A DNA stretch of 45,652 nt from NCBI GenBank assembly GCA_913048995.1, contig CAJWXK010000003.1, positions 1 to 45,652 of the forward strand. The letters run 5' to 3'. The notes beneath the pieces are model-generated. The model searched no databases and had not been told where the DNA came from. It worked only from the letters and a program-made list of their open reading frames with translations. The position numbers were made by a program, and so were the translations under genes. How positions within the stretch are numbered: the stretch's first letter is position 1; every line of letters starts with the position of its first letter. Shown here piece by piece: positions 30,301 through 40,267 of the stretch. The stretch comes from an uncultured Synechococcus sp. (lineage in GTDB: Bacteria > Cyanobacteriota > Cyanobacteriia > PCC-6307 > Cyanobiaceae).

Positions 30301-30542
30301 CTAAGGCTCCCGTCGAGCTCGAGCACCAAATGACGCAGGGCTCGGCCGCCGAAATCAAAGTCCACACCCGCGCAGATGCCCAGGTGTTCGCTGAGGGCCA
30401 GTGCAAGCCAGCGACTCATGGCGTTGGTGCTGATCAGCACCTGCTGGGCCTGCAGTGGATTGTCCGGGAAGCTTTGTCGCAGCTCAGTCGCCAAGGCAGT
30501 TGCCAGCTGCTCGATGCTGTTGCTGCTGATCAGGCGAAGCAT
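27318..30542 (-). CDS. recC: Exodeoxyribonuclease V gamma subunit
   Basis: ISTNAMSRWLALALSEHLGICAGVDFDF, VHVFGLSSLPP-like segment, RVVVLLGMDEERLPRRDTRAGFDLM; operon context with recB and recD. Confidence 0.95.
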   Translation of the reverse strand: MLRLISSNSIEQLATALATELRQSFPDNPLQAQQVLISTNAMSRWLALALSEHLGICAGVDFDFGGRALRHLVLELDGSLSHPADDPWDPSRLRWSVAALLEAMPSSATWQPLLQLWNRPDAETSGLDRYRLRLLIQICDTLDQYALYRPRMVRRWLAGEDCDASGAPLPEQDRWQPALLRALQDRLASQGVAHPAERLLGALEAASQLTPQAQPLHVFGLSSLPPAMWQLLAQQAGSGARSVIIYQLSPSLDPWGEEPVNAEAESALESLEQRLLYRGHPLLASLGRTQRDFHWQLELIAAELQERFCREPLPPEPPAAGDGLLQQLKRDMHLGLRRAEGMPGLEPPLSIEAEQVNLLVLACHGDRRQVEEAHNTVLALMAADPALEPRHVLLMTSDVARFTPLVQAVFERPGGSADPRHLPVRVTDRTLRQRNPRVDLVFRLLDLVGGRLDCEEVLDLLMLPEVAAHLELDGLSQPQWRSLLQAAGIRWGRDAQHRVRWGYPDDAQHSWRWGLDRLLLGLQLEDAFPENDADAGQWQSIAACHGPLATAEVVLALNDACGRLFEQLQQLEAPQTPDAWNRNLAQAVQQLGGSGNDDGWQSPELYALLEPLRLAGDQKLELDSAAVVTLLEEAEAQEQGRYGHVSGAVTLSALEPMRSIPHRVVVLLGMDEERLPRRDTRAGFDLMLRQRWRGDRDRRQEDRAILMEALQACTQHWIATFTAIDPRSGEERNPAAPLSDLLRCLESSYRTPAGEPITTLVVQQRQPLPPLPRAVQQVTAPWPPSLQWPLPEIAQAGLEELQRWLRDPHRALLRAHDIRPLRRAQREEDPEETDADGLSRWNLTQRLLSLGSERLQESSWPAQQEALAMRALLPPGPAAQLASADSLQRSRLLLQRSLDLGDEESSVVLICSGRFNPKRLLDGWLDHLWANAEAPRTTHLVGLVNCRDGDAAGSWQLLPIAQEIAQERLADLQQLRCKGLQQPISFVPELNWLKLSRQQAECGDSPLPGLTARQLSELNPESREGYRWPEALLQLEAGESPDLDRWLQQPEVWELSERVLLPLSEALAAGGFTP

Positions 30543-30646
30543 CGGCTCATTCGTCCATCTCTTTAGCTTTTTTCAAGGAGATTGCCCCTGTTGACGGCCC
30601 TGCAAAACGGAAATCGCTGACACAATTGGAGTCTTAATTTGTTCGT

Positions 30647-30832
30647 TTGAAAGTAAAAGTGCCAACGCACCTGCAGTGGTCAGAAGATGGTGAGTTACAC
30701 CCTGAGGAGTTGGCTCGGCTGCAGTCGTTGCTGGCTTCAAGCGCCCATGGCTGCGATCTGGAATTTCAGGCCCTAGAGCAGTCGCTTAATTCCTCAGCTC
30801 AGAAGCAAGCGGATCCGGCACTGACGAACTAG
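30647..30832 (+). CDS. Small hypothetical protein
   Basis: 61-aa ORF MKVKVPTHLQWSEDGELHPEELARLQSLL... Confidence 0.5.
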   Translation: MKVKVPTHLQWSEDGELHPEELARLQSLLASSAHGCDLEFQALEQSLNSSAQKQADPALTN

Positions 30833-31112
30833 GCGCGTTAAAGCTGCCTTTGAGCACATATTCCAGGCGTAGTTTCATAAAATCAATAAACGAGCTGTCT
30901 GTGGAGATCACCGCAGCCGCCGGTCTTGGCATGTCCGTGGTCTGATCTTTGAGTTCTGCTGCATTCAGAAAACAAGGCTGACGCACCAACCAGAAATCAA
31001 TCGTTTTCCCTTTCTCGCTGTAATCACGAGCTCTTTCGCGCAGCACTTCTTCGAGAGGCTCCTCCTCGGTCAGGAACCGTTCGCTGGCGGCCACGAAGTA
31101 ATAGGTGTCCAT
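30786..31112 (-). CDS. ycf54: Ycf54-family protein (Mg-protoporphyrin monomethylester cyclase-associated)
   Basis: MDTYYFVAASERFLTEEEPLEEVLRERARDYSEKGKTIDFWLVRQPCFL...STDSSFIDFMKLRLEYVLKGSFNAPS. Confidence 0.9.
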   Translation of the reverse strand: MDTYYFVAASERFLTEEEPLEEVLRERARDYSEKGKTIDFWLVRQPCFLNAAELKDQTTDMPRPAAAVISTDSSFIDFMKLRLEYVLKGSFNAPSSSVPDPLASELRN

Positions 31113-31114
31113 TG

Positions 31115-31903
31115 TTAGGGCTGACCCTCAACATCCACTGAATCCGGATTCTGCAGCAAGGCCCCTTCGCCGAACAGGGGCTCCCGCCGCGGACTGCTCA
31201 CCAACTGCTTCATTTGGCGCACCGCTTCGCTTAGGCCGACTGCGAGGGCACGAGCCATGATCGTGTGACCGATATTGAGTTCTTCCATCCCGTCGATGGC
31301 GGCCACCGGTTCAACGTTCTGATACGTGAGTCCATGGCCGGCATTAACCCGTAGCCCCAGCTCCTGGGCTCGCTGGCAGCCTTCCACCAGCCTGGCTAGT
31401 TCCAAAGGTTGCTGGCTCCAGTTGGCATCTGCATACCCTCCGGTGTGTAGCTCGACCCATCGCGCGCCACTGCGCGCACTTGCCTTCAGCTGCTCGGCAT
31501 CAGCATCAACAAACAGGCTGACCGGGATCCCTGCCCCCTGCAGCTGCTGGATGTGGCGGCAGAGGCCATCTCCTGCCGTGATGACATCCAGGCCACCTTC
31601 GGTGGTCACCTCTTCCCGCTTTTCCGGCACGAGGGTGACCATGTCTGGGACTAGATCGATAGCAATGGCCACCATCTCCGCGGTCGCTGCCATTTCCAGA
31701 TTGAGGCGGCTGCGCACTGTGCGGCGCAAAAGCTCCACATCACGGTCTTGGATATGCCGCCTGTCTTCCCGCAGATGGACGGTGATGCCATCAGCACCCC
31801 CCAGTTCGGCCAGCACTGCCAGGGTGACCGGGTCTGGTTCAACGGTTCTGCGGGCTTGGCGCACCGTGGCGATGTGGTCGAGATTGACGCCGAGACTGGC
31901 CAT
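31115..31903 (-). CDS. pdxJ: Pyridoxine 5'-phosphate synthase
   Basis: [70 protein letters not shown]. Confidence 0.96.
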   Translation of the reverse strand: MASLGVNLDHIATVRQARRTVEPDPVTLAVLAELGGADGITVHLREDRRHIQDRDVELLRRTVRSRLNLEMAATAEMVAIAIDLVPDMVTLVPEKREEVTTEGGLDVITAGDGLCRHIQQLQGAGIPVSLFVDADAEQLKASARSGARWVELHTGGYADANWSQQPLELARLVEGCQRAQELGLRVNAGHGLTYQNVEPVAAIDGMEELNIGHTIMARALAVGLSEAVRQMKQLVSSPRREPLFGEGALLQNPDSVDVEGQP

Positions 31904-31960
31904 CGGATCTGCTGTCCAACGAACAACTTTAGAAAGGCCATCGCTGGATAGGGTTCGCCC

Positions 31961-32668
31961 ATGGCTGCCCAATCCGCTACCCCTGATCAGGCCCGCCTGC
32001 AGCGTGCGCGCTCTGTCCAGTGCGACGTGGTTCCGTGGCTGGCGCCACTGGCGATCCTTGCCACCGAGGATTTAGCGCTGCCTCTGTTTTTCAGCAGCGT
32101 CACCATCACAGGTCTCGAGCATCTGCCTCAAAGCGGACCGGTGCTTCTGGCGCCGACCCACCGCGCTCGATGGGACGCCTTGCTTCTGCCCCGTGCTGCT
32201 GGCCGTCGCGTCAGCGGTCGCGACTGCCGCTTCATGGTGACCACCAGCGAGATGGTTGGTCTGCAGGGATGGTTCCTGCATCGCCTGGGTTGCTTTGCCA
32301 TCGATCAGACCAAGCCTGGAACCGCGAGCCTTCGCTTTGCACTCGATTTGCTGGAGGCCCAGCAGCAGGTCGTCGTTTTCCCTGAAGGCCGAATCAACCG
32401 TGATGGGGCGCTGATTAAGGTCGCCCGCGGCCTGCCTCGCCTGGCCTCTCTCGCCATGACAAAAGGCATGAGTTCAGTTCCTGTGGTGCCGGTCGGCATC
32501 GCTTACAGCCGGCCGTTTCCCCGCTGGCGTGATCATGCCGCGCTGTGTTTTGGCCAACCTCTGCAGCTTGAGGGCCAGGGCAAGGCTGCGGCCGCTGATC
32601 TCGCCCAACGTTTGGCCAGTGCAATGCAATCAGCTGAGGAAGCGGCCCGTCACAGCCTGAAGGCTTGA
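31961..32668 (+). CDS. 1-acyl-sn-glycerol-3-phosphate acyltransferase family (PlsC domain)
   Basis: [37 protein letters not shown]. Confidence 0.88.
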   Translation: MAAQSATPDQARLQRARSVQCDVVPWLAPLAILATEDLALPLFFSSVTITGLEHLPQSGPVLLAPTHRARWDALLLPRAAGRRVSGRDCRFMVTTSEMVGLQGWFLHRLGCFAIDQTKPGTASLRFALDLLEAQQQVVVFPEGRINRDGALIKVARGLPRLASLAMTKGMSSVPVVPVGIAYSRPFPRWRDHAALCFGQPLQLEGQGKAAAADLAQRLASAMQSAEEAARHSLKA

Positions 32669-32712
32669 GTTCGCTGCACCTAAAGTCTCGCGATCGACCC
32701 AGATCAGGGCCC

Positions 32713-33234
32713 ATGCGCCGCACTTTGCTCACCGCCAGCCTGGCCCTGGCACTTGCTCCTCTGCCTGCCCTCGCTCAGGCGGACACGACGCCTGCGGCTG
32801 CTGTCGCCGCAAGCAGTGGAGACACCTTCAATATTTCATCGGTGGAGGCTCTGCTGGCCGAGGGTGACGCCCAGGCTGCAAGTGGCGATCTCAGCGGTGC
32901 CGTTGCCTCCTACGACAAGGCTCGCAACGCGGCGCGTTCCTTGTTGTCCTTCTACCGCGATCTCGGTGGAGCCTTCCGAGGCTTGGACGCCCGCATTCCA
33001 CGTGCAATGGATGCCAACGGGCGTGAGGCGATTGAGGCGTTGGCATCGGCCAACCTGCGTCTGGCAGCGGCCTATCGGCGTCAAAGTCAATCTGAAGTGG
33101 CCGTGCCTCTCCTGGTGGAAGTCGTCAAGTTGATGACGCCTGCCAGTGCCGATGGCCGCAAGGCTTATCAGCAGCTTCTCGAGGTTGGATTCGTTTCGAT
33201 CCCCTACAACGCACCTGCTCCCTCCGCAAACTGA
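32713..33234 (+). CDS. Secreted/periplasmic conserved hypothetical protein
   Basis: Signal peptide [26 protein letters not shown]-like helical body. Confidence 0.75.
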   Translation: MRRTLLTASLALALAPLPALAQADTTPAAAVAASSGDTFNISSVEALLAEGDAQAASGDLSGAVASYDKARNAARSLLSFYRDLGGAFRGLDARIPRAMDANGREAIEALASANLRLAAAYRRQSQSEVAVPLLVEVVKLMTPASADGRKAYQQLLEVGFVSIPYNAPAPSAN

Positions 33235-33239
33235 GTTCG

Positions 33240-33473
33240 ATGGTCCAGGCTGATTCAGTGATCGCAGCTGTGCGTCAGGCCCTGCCCGATGCCCAGGTTG
33301 AGGTGGAGGATCTCACCGGGGGTGGCGATCACCTGCAACTGAAGGTTGTCTCTACAGCTTTCGCTGGCCTGAGCCGCATCAAACAGCACCAGCTTGTCTA
33401 TAAAGCTCTCAACCAGGAACTGGCCACTGAAGCCATTCATGCTCTGGCTTTAACCACCTCCTGCCCCCAATAA
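33240..33473 (+). CDS. BolA-family protein
   Basis: [51 protein letters not shown]. Confidence 0.93.
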   Translation: MVQADSVIAAVRQALPDAQVEVEDLTGGGDHLQLKVVSTAFAGLSRIKQHQLVYKALNQELATEAIHALALTTSCPQ

Positions 33474-33498
33474 GCTCAAGTTCTCAGTCGAGTTCTCC

Positions 33499-33822
33499 AT
33501 GGACGCCCAGCTCAAGAGCCGCATCGAAGGTTTGATCTCCAGCAGCCCTGTCTTTATCTTCATGAAGGGCAGCAAATTGATGCCCCAGTGTGGCTTCTCC
33601 AACAATGTCGTTCAGATCTTCAATTCTCTGGGGGTGCCCTTTGAGACTTTTGATGTGCTAGCTGATCCTGATATTCGTCAGGGCATCAAGGAATTTTCTG
33701 AATGGCCCACAATTCCCCAGGTGTATCTGAAGGGTGAATTCCTTGGGGGTTCAGACATCATGATCGAAATGTATAACTCCGGTGAGTTGCGCGAGACCGT
33801 CACTGTGGCCCTTGCCAGTTGA
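33499..33822 (+). CDS. grxD: Monothiol glutaredoxin, Grx4 type
   Basis: [25 protein letters not shown] (CGFS motif), [20 protein letters not shown]. Confidence 0.96.
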   Translation: MDAQLKSRIEGLISSSPVFIFMKGSKLMPQCGFSNNVVQIFNSLGVPFETFDVLADPDIRQGIKEFSEWPTIPQVYLKGEFLGGSDIMIEMYNSGELRETVTVALAS

Positions 33823-33829
33823 TCAGGGC

Positions 33830-34099
33830 ATGATTCAGCTGACTCGCAACTGTCCAGAGGAGATGACCAAGGTTCTGGACATCTATTCCTGGCCCATTTG
33901 GTCCTGCGAGGTCAGCACCTTTCCATGGCATTACTCAGAGCGTGAGCAGTGCCTGATCCTCGAAGGTGACGTCACCGTCACCCCCGAGGGTGGCGAGTCT
34001 GTGCGTTTTGGGCAAGGTGATTTCGTTGAGTTCCCGGCTGGGATGTCATGCACATGGCAGGTGCATCAAGCGGTTCGTAAGCATTACCGCTTCGGCTGA
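33830..34099 (+). CDS. Cupin-domain protein
   Basis: WSCEVSTFPWHYSEREQCLILEGDVTVTPEGGESVRFGQGDFVEFPAGMSCTW. Confidence 0.85.
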   Translation: MIQLTRNCPEEMTKVLDIYSWPIWSCEVSTFPWHYSEREQCLILEGDVTVTPEGGESVRFGQGDFVEFPAGMSCTWQVHQAVRKHYRFG

Positions 34100-34104
34100 A
34101 GCAA

Positions 34105-34371
34105 TCAGCGGCGCTCCCGTTCAAACAGCGTGCTGGAGTCCCCGCCAGGACCAATGAAGCTGGATGGATCCATCAACCAGCGCTCGGACATCTCCTCAAA
34201 GCGGCGCTGGGTGATCGGATCGAGCTGTTGGCTACGGCGCAGCGCATGGATGAATCCGTCGGCGTACAAGCGCAGCTCTGCAGGGCTGTGGTGGCGGTCA
34301 GTCAGCTCCTGACAGGCATCACAAAGGCTCTGGAAATGGCGGATCGCGTCAGGATCCTGTAACGCAGTCAT
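34105..34371 (-). CDS. Cyanobacterial conserved hypothetical protein
   Basis: MTALQDPDAIRHFQSLCDACQELTDRHHSPAELRLYADGFIHALRRSQQLDPITQRRFEEMSERWL. Confidence 0.7.
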   Translation of the reverse strand: MTALQDPDAIRHFQSLCDACQELTDRHHSPAELRLYADGFIHALRRSQQLDPITQRRFEEMSERWLMDPSSFIGPGGDSSTLFERERR

Positions 34372-34405
34372 GGGACAGCTGATCAAGGCATCGCCTGCTA
34401 CCAGC

Positions 34406-35215
34406 ATGGCGGAGGAATCGGCTTACGGTAGAGGGCCTTGTTTTCTTCGTGTGACCTCCTCCGGGGCGATAAGCCCGGCCTGCATCCTGGTGGTGGAGCC
34501 CCACCCCACTCTGCGGATGGTTCTCGCGCAGCGTCTGCGACAGGACGGTCACATGGCTGCTGCTGTTGGTTCTGCCGCTGAGGCACTTGATATTTGCGCT
34601 GAGCAGCAGCCCGACCTTCTTGTGAGCGCTGAATTGCTCGAGGAGACCACAGCTCTGAAGTTGGCCGCAAGGCTGCGCTGCAGGGTGATGGTCCTGACAG
34701 CACGCTCTGGCGCTGAGGCTGTTGTTTCTCTGTTGGATAGCGGCGCTGAAGACGTGTTGCGTAAGCCTTTTGGCCTCGAGGAGCTTGCGGCCCGTTGCCG
34801 CAAATTGCTCAGCCGCACTGGAGGACTGCAGGAGCAGGTGACTGTCGGCCCGCTTTCGGTTCACCTGCTGTTGCGTCAGGTCACCCTCCGCGATCAGCCT
34901 GTTGAGCTCAGCCCGCGTGAATTCGCCTTGCTCTGCGCCCTGCTGATGCCGCCTGGCCATGTTCGTAGCCGTCAAGAGCTGTTGACCATGGCCTGGCCTC
35001 CCTTCAGTGGTGGACCTCGCTCCGTCGATACCCAGGTGCTGACGCTTCGCCGAAAGCTTGAACAGGCTGGTCTTGGTGAAGGTGGCGGCATTGAAACCGT
35101 GCGGCAGCAGGGATACCGCTTCAGCCTCGACAACCTCCCTGAGGTGAGCTTAGAGGCCGCGGCTGAAACGAACTCCCCCCACCAGCAGTTCAGCGGCCAC
35201 CATCAGACCGCTTGA
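34406..35215 (+). CDS. OmpR/PhoB-type response regulator with degenerate receiver domain
   Basis: Receiver CILVVEPHPTLRMVLAQRLRQDGH...VMVLTAR...VLRKPFGLEEL; winged helix ELSPREFALLCALLMPPGHVRSRQELLTMAW...VDTQVLTLRRKLE...ETVRQQGYRF. Confidence 0.88.
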   Translation: MAEESAYGRGPCFLRVTSSGAISPACILVVEPHPTLRMVLAQRLRQDGHMAAAVGSAAEALDICAEQQPDLLVSAELLEETTALKLAARLRCRVMVLTARSGAEAVVSLLDSGAEDVLRKPFGLEELAARCRKLLSRTGGLQEQVTVGPLSVHLLLRQVTLRDQPVELSPREFALLCALLMPPGHVRSRQELLTMAWPPFSGGPRSVDTQVLTLRRKLEQAGLGEGGGIETVRQQGYRFSLDNLPEVSLEAAAETNSPHQQFSGHHQTA

Positions 35216-35689
35216 TGCGGCCAGCAGTTTGTAGGTCCAAGGCGGAGTGAGTCGCTGCACTCCACTGATGTCAATTCCACTGTTGCTGCTGAAGCGGCCG
35301 AGAAAATCCTCGAAGTTCTCCACCCGCTGGGGCAGCAGATGGGCCTTCTGGCCTGTGCGCACGTAGTAGACCCGACCGCCTTGACTGGTGCCAACCGGCA
35401 CCAGAGCTTTCACCTCATCCCACTGCAGTTGCCAGCTGCGGCGCAGCAGCCAGGCGCACCACGGGGCTGGCCCGACGCGCAGCCCCTCCCCATCGAGCTC
35501 CACCCGCTCACTGACCATGGCCAGAACCAGAACCAGACCGAGGGGCACCATCACTAGCAGCCATAGCCTTAGTCCATCAGGTGCCAGCGCAGGCAAGGGC
35601 AGCACCAGCGCCAGATAGAGGAGCACCAAGGTGTAGCGGATTAGGGGTGCCATTGGGTAGCAGTGCCGTTCAGCTGCACTTGGGTTCAT
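35150..35689 (-). CDS. Membrane protein, unknown function
   Basis: Two N-terminal TM segments, PH-like core (ELDGEGLRVG...QLQWDEVKALVPVG), C-terminal TM; start MNPSAAE overlaps the upstream stop. Confidence 0.7.
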   Translation of the reverse strand: MNPSAAERHCYPMAPLIRYTLVLLYLALVLPLPALAPDGLRLWLLVMVPLGLVLVLAMVSERVELDGEGLRVGPAPWCAWLLRRSWQLQWDEVKALVPVGTSQGGRVYYVRTGQKAHLLPQRVENFEDFLGRFSSNSGIDISGVQRLTPPWTYKLLAASSGLMVAAELLVGGVRFSRGL

Positions 35690-35970
35690 CGGTCCTCCGG
35701 TGAGCCGGGTAGTGGTTCGATTAATGCACTGGGGATGTAGGTCCCGCTCAAGACTTCGGAATCCCGGTCTTTCCACAATTCGCTAAGGCGCATCAGATCC
35801 GCATGGGCCTGCTCAACTCGCAGCAGGTACTCCTCAGGACTGATTTTTGACCGTGCTTCTCGCAACTTGGCCAGTCGCAGCAAATGCAGATTCGCGGGCT
35901 TGACCATCTCGCCGCGGGCTTCCAGGTAGGCGGCCAGTTCCGCTGCGCTCGGTATCGGCTCCAGAGTCAT
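35686..35970 (-). CDS. Conserved hypothetical protein
   Basis: 94-aa helical ORF overlapping the downstream gene by 4 nt. Confidence 0.65.
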   Translation of the reverse strand: MTLEPIPSAAELAAYLEARGEMVKPANLHLLRLAKLREARSKISPEEYLLRVEQAHADLMRLSELWKDRDSEVLSGTYIPSALIEPLPGSPEDR

Positions 35971-36011
35971 GGGCTTCCACCTCAGGACATCCAGCCTATG
36001 GAGATTGCTGC

Positions 36012-37559
36012 TCAGGCGGGGAGCGCCCAGGGATTGAGGCCCAGATCCGCGCCGATGCGGTGGGCGCAGGCAAAGCCGCTGAAAGCCACGGCATTGAGTC
36101 CCTGGCCGGGGAAGCAGGAATCACCGACGCAATACAGCCCCTCCACCCCACTGCGGTTGAACGGCATCGGCAGCAATCCGGGCAGACGCAGCGCAGGGAT
36201 TGGTCCGTAGCTGCCGTTGTGCCGACCGAGGAAGCGGCGATGGCTGCGGGGTGTGCCCACTTCGCGGTGATGGATCGCACCACTCAGCCCCGGTAGAAGC
36301 AGTGATTCAAGGCGTTGGATCAGGCGGTCGGCGTCGGCTTCTTTTTTGACTCGATAAGCGCTGGGAGTCAGGCCCTGCCACGGCTCCATGGCCGAGGGCG
36401 TGAAGCAGTGCAGGATCTGCCGGTTTGCAGGGGCCAGATCGGGGTCCAACAGGCTGGGCATCGAGACAAAGATGACCCCCTGCTCATCCTCCATGGCCTG
36501 CCAGTCCTCCAGCAGCAGGTGATGGCAGTGCATGCCATCAGGAACGATGGCTGCGTCAATGCCCAGGTGCAGCGAGAGGAACGATGGTGAGGCTTTATAT
36601 CGCCGCCGCCAGCGCCCCTCACGGGCTGGGGTATGGGCAGCATCCACAAGAGGAGTAGGAGCGGAACCCTCTCCGCTGAAGGTGTCCCAGCGAGTGGCAT
36701 TGCTCACCACCCGTCGCGCAGTTAGGCATTCACCATTGGCCAGCTCGACGCCGGTGGCCCGTTGGCCCTCAAACAGCACCCTGGTGACCCGCGATTTGTA
36801 GCGGATTTGACCGCCATGGCGCATGAGCCCACTGACGAGCTTGCGGGCGATGGTCCCTACGCCTCCTTTGGGGTAGTTGATACCGCCGGCATGACGATCA
36901 GAGAACACCATGCCGGCATTGATCATCGGGGTCAGGTCTGCTGGCATCACTGACCAGCAGAAGCACTCCATGTCGATGAACTGCAGCAGCTGAGGATCAC
37001 GGATGTGCTTCCGTGCCACATCACCGACGTTGAACGGCAGCCAGCGGGCCAGGCCCAGACAGGCCAGGGGCGCGCGGAAGAAGACTTTGCTCAGGTAAGC
37101 CGGGTCCTCGAGTGAGAGAAGCGGCATTGCATCAAGGCAACGGAACACCTGCCAACAGGTGTCATAGAAAGCTCGGATCCCCTTGGCTTCATGGGGAAAC
37201 AGGGCGCTGAGACGCTCCACAAAGCTGTCGTAATCGCGATCCACCGCCACGTTGAGATGGCCAGGCAGGTGGTACTCCAGCTGCACCGCGTCAGGCACTG
37301 TTTCGCAGTGCTCGCCGACATCGGCCAGGGCGCGCGTGAGCAGGTTGGTATGACCCTTCTGACCGAAGCCGAAGATCATCGAGGCTCCGACATCAAAGGT
37401 GTAGCCAGCGCGCTGGAAGCTGCCGCCACTACCGCCGGGGATCAGATAACGCTCCAGCACCAGAACCGAGGCGCCTTTGGCTGCTAGCTGGCTGGCGGTG
37501 ACCAGCCCGCCGATGCCTGAGCCGATGACGATGACATCCCAGGCCGGTGCGGTGCTCAC
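36012..37559 (-). CDS. crtH: Carotenoid (prolycopene) isomerase
   Basis: [94 protein letters not shown]. Confidence 0.92.
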   Translation of the reverse strand: MSTAPAWDVIVIGSGIGGLVTASQLAAKGASVLVLERYLIPGGSGGSFQRAGYTFDVGASMIFGFGQKGHTNLLTRALADVGEHCETVPDAVQLEYHLPGHLNVAVDRDYDSFVERLSALFPHEAKGIRAFYDTCWQVFRCLDAMPLLSLEDPAYLSKVFFRAPLACLGLARWLPFNVGDVARKHIRDPQLLQFIDMECFCWSVMPADLTPMINAGMVFSDRHAGGINYPKGGVGTIARKLVSGLMRHGGQIRYKSRVTRVLFEGQRATGVELANGECLTARRVVSNATRWDTFSGEGSAPTPLVDAAHTPAREGRWRRRYKASPSFLSLHLGIDAAIVPDGMHCHHLLLEDWQAMEDEQGVIFVSMPSLLDPDLAPANRQILHCFTPSAMEPWQGLTPSAYRVKKEADADRLIQRLESLLLPGLSGAIHHREVGTPRSHRRFLGRHNGSYGPIPALRLPGLLPMPFNRSGVEGLYCVGDSCFPGQGLNAVAFSGFACAHRIGADLGLNPWALPA

Positions 37560-38935
37560 AGAACAGCAGTTGCAGGCCCGGCGACCTTAGGGGCTGAGGC
37601 GCTTTGGCAGAACGGGGCCAGATCGCTTAGGGCCCGATCCCGGTAGGCCCCGTAGCGGGATCGCTTGTCACGGATTCGCTCCGGCAGCTCTGGCAGTAGG
37701 CCAAAGTTCGGGGGCATCGGCTGAAACTTGCCGCTGGGGGCCTCACTGATGAAGTGGGTCAGGGCGCCAGCCATCGTTGTCGCTGGCAGATTGATCGGCT
37801 CCTTCCCCTGGACCAGCCGAGCAGCATTGGTGCCAGCCAACCAGCCGCCGGCCACTGCGGCTGCATAGCCTTCGGTGCCGGTGATCTGGCCAGCAGCAAG
37901 CAGGTTATGGCGACATCTGAACTGAAGGGTGGGCTCTAGCAGCTGAGGAGCTTCCAAGAAGGTGTTGCGGTGCATAACCCCGAAACGCACGAATTCAGCG
38001 TTCTCAAGCCCGGGGATCAGGCGCAGCACCCGCTTCTGCTCACCCCATTTGAGGTTGGTCTGAAAGCCCACCAGGTTCCAGAGGCGCCCATCACGATCTT
38101 CCTGGCGCAGCTGCACCACCGCATAGGCGCGCTTGGCACGGCGCACATCACGGTCATTGACATCTCCCCAGCGTTGATCCCACAGACCAATGGGCTTCAA
38201 GGGGCCATAGCGCATGGTGTCTTCCCCGCGCCGGGCCAGCTCCTCAATCGGCAGACAACCCTCGAAGAACGTGGCGCTCTCCTGTTCAAAATCCTTCAGT
38301 TCTGCCTGCTCGGCCTCCAGCAGGGCCTCGCGGAAGGCGAGGTACTGCTCTTTGTCCATCGGGCAGTTGATGTAATCCGCATCTCCCTTGTCGTAGCGAC
38401 TGGCACGGAAGGCCACGTCGAGATTGACCGACTCACCTTCGACGATGGGACTGGCGGCATCAAAGAAATGACAGTCCGCACGACCGGTGAAGCGCCGCAG
38501 GTCATCGGCTAGGGCATCACTGGTGAGTGGACCTGTGGCCAGCACAGTTACTTGGCCTGTAGGTGGTAGCTCCAGTTGTTCGCGCCGCTCAATCGTCACC
38601 AGAGGATGAGCATCAAGTTCGGCCGTCAGAGCAGCGCTGTAACGGCCCCGGTCAACAGCTAAGGCCCCGCCAGCGGGAACGGCGTGAGCATCAGCCTTGC
38701 CGATCACCAGGGAGCCGAGACGGCGGAGCTCTTCCTGTAAGAGGCCCGCAGCGCGATCGCTGCTGAGGGCACCAAAACTGTTGCTGCAGACCAGCTCAGC
38801 ACATTCACTGCTGTGATGAGCCGGTGAACGCTTCACAGGTCGCATTTCAACCAGGGTGACCGGGATACCCGAACGGGCAACCTGCCAGGCGGCTTCTGTG
38901 CCCGCCAGGCCGGCGCCGATCACCAGAACGCTCAA
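37556..38935 (-). CDS. trmFO: Methylenetetrahydrofolate--tRNA-(uracil-5-)-methyltransferase
   Basis: [68 protein letters not shown]. Confidence 0.97.
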   Translation of the reverse strand: MSVLVIGAGLAGTEAAWQVARSGIPVTLVEMRPVKRSPAHHSSECAELVCSNSFGALSSDRAAGLLQEELRRLGSLVIGKADAHAVPAGGALAVDRGRYSAALTAELDAHPLVTIERREQLELPPTGQVTVLATGPLTSDALADDLRRFTGRADCHFFDAASPIVEGESVNLDVAFRASRYDKGDADYINCPMDKEQYLAFREALLEAEQAELKDFEQESATFFEGCLPIEELARRGEDTMRYGPLKPIGLWDQRWGDVNDRDVRRAKRAYAVVQLRQEDRDGRLWNLVGFQTNLKWGEQKRVLRLIPGLENAEFVRFGVMHRNTFLEAPQLLEPTLQFRCRHNLLAAGQITGTEGYAAAVAGGWLAGTNAARLVQGKEPINLPATTMAGALTHFISEAPSGKFQPMPPNFGLLPELPERIRDKRSRYGAYRDRALSDLAPFCQSASAPKVAGPATAVL

Positions 38936-38939
38936 AGGA

Positions 38940-39158
38940 TCAACCGCGTGCTCTCTTCAGCATGAGCTGCAGCTGACCCACGGCGGCACGGCCGATGTTG
39001 AAACCAGCCCAGCTGACCGCAGCAAGAACGGGAGCAACAACCACAAACAGGCGTGCGTCAATACCGAGAAACTGCCCTGTCGTGACCACGCTGTAGGCGG
39101 AATAGCCAACGACGGCAAGGACCAGTACGCCGCCGAGCAGAATCCGCAGAAAGCCCAT
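38940..39158 (-). CDS. psbY: PsbY-like photosystem II small membrane protein with N-terminal extension
   Basis: C-terminal half [35 protein letters not shown] resembles PsbY; preceded by another TM segment. Confidence 0.6.
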   Translation of the reverse strand: MGFLRILLGGVLVLAVVGYSAYSVVTTGQFLGIDARLFVVVAPVLAAVSWAGFNIGRAAVGQLQLMLKRARG

Positions 39159-39260
39159 GGTGGATTGGTTGAGTGCCTGGAGATTATTACGGAACGTACG
39201 CAGGTCCTTGTGGGGTCTGACTGATCCTGACCCAAATTGCAGCAATTAAAATTTTTGAGA

Positions 39261-39770
39261 TCAGCCACTGCGCTCGCGTTGGTGGTGCTGTCTCGCCAAC
39301 TCGGCGTAATGGCGAGCATGCTCTATTTGCTTGAGCTGAGCCTCGCTGCTCAGCTGCCGCTTCACGCTGGCCGGCGCTCCCATCACCAGGGCTCCCGCAG
39401 GCACATCCTTGGTGACCACAGCACCTGCGGCAACGAGTGCTCCGGTCCCCACGGTGACTCCGTTGAGCACGATGGCGCCGATGCCCACCAGACAGCCATC
39501 CTCCAGCGTGGCGCCATGAATCACAGCGCGGTGGCCGATGGTCACATCGGCGCCGATGACCACTGGCTCACCGGGGTCGCCATGCAGCACTGTCCCGTCC
39601 TGGACATTGCTTCGAGCTCCAATGCGAATGCTGCTCATATCGCCTCTAGCAACGGCAGTTGGCCAGATGCTGGCGCCGTTCTCTAAAACCACATCACCAA
39701 TCACCACTGCACTGGGAGCGACCCATGCGGCGGCATTGGTGGACGGTTCAGGCCAGGGTGATTCAGACAT
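39261..39770 (-). CDS. Gamma-carbonic anhydrase / hexapeptide-repeat family protein
   Basis: Left-handed beta-helix repeats: [64 protein letters not shown]. Confidence 0.9.
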   Translation of the reverse strand: MSESPWPEPSTNAAAWVAPSAVVIGDVVLENGASIWPTAVARGDMSSIRIGARSNVQDGTVLHGDPGEPVVIGADVTIGHRAVIHGATLEDGCLVGIGAIVLNGVTVGTGALVAAGAVVTKDVPAGALVMGAPASVKRQLSSEAQLKQIEHARHYAELARQHHQRERSG

Positions 39771-39818
39771 GGTCGCGGGCGGCACTGCGTGATAATTTCA
39801 TTTCGCTCGCAAGGGCAC

Positions 39819-39890
39819 GGGTCGCTAGCTCAGCGGTAGAGCACTCGGCTTTTAACCGATTGGTCCTGAGTTCGAATCTCAGGCGACCCA
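39819..39890 (+). tRNA. tRNA-Lys (anticodon UUU)
   Basis: Cloverleaf GGGTCGC...CTTTTAA loop...GGTTCGAATCTC-type T arm...GCGACCC. Confidence 0.96.
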
Positions 39891-39904
39891 TTTTCTGGAT
39901 AGTT

Positions 39905-39930
39905 CCCTTCGTGAAGGTACTTTTTATTTA
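39905..39930 (+). terminator. Candidate rho-independent terminator after tRNA-Lys
   Basis: CCTTC-GT-GAAGG hairpin followed by TACTTTTTATTT. Confidence 0.5.
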
Positions 39931-40163
39931 TGACAAGTGTCTTACGACACTCAACATTACGCTTTAAGGCTGTCTCTATCTCGAAAAGAGGCAGGTTGAT
40001 TCGGCCTCATTAAGCGAAATGTTTGGACTGACTGTCCGCCAAGTCTCCCGATGCCTGTAGTCAAAGGGCCTGACTATGGCTATTGAGCCCCTCAAGACGT
40101 CGATCCAAGTTGTCCGACGGCTCCCTAAGAAGGCTTGCTGAGCTTCTATGGCTTCTGTCGACG

Positions 40164-40195
40164 TTCCCCCATGCAGGGGGGAGCAGGCTTTTTTG
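40164..40195 (+). terminator. Candidate hairpin terminator
   Basis: CCCCC-ATGCA-GGGGG followed by a TTTTTT run a few bases later. Confidence 0.4.
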
Positions 40196-40267
40196 AACCA
40201 CTCTTCTGTGGGAGGTGCTCATAGGCCGCTTTGAAGACGATTGAAATACAGCTCGACAAGGGAAACC

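Noticed and set aside
31326-32075. 249-aa plus-strand ORF
   Set aside because: Antisense to pdxJ and running into plsC; Ser/Arg/Pro-rich artefact.
34349-34975. 208-aa minus-strand ORF
   Set aside because: Antisense to the response-regulator gene, which has clear domain motifs.
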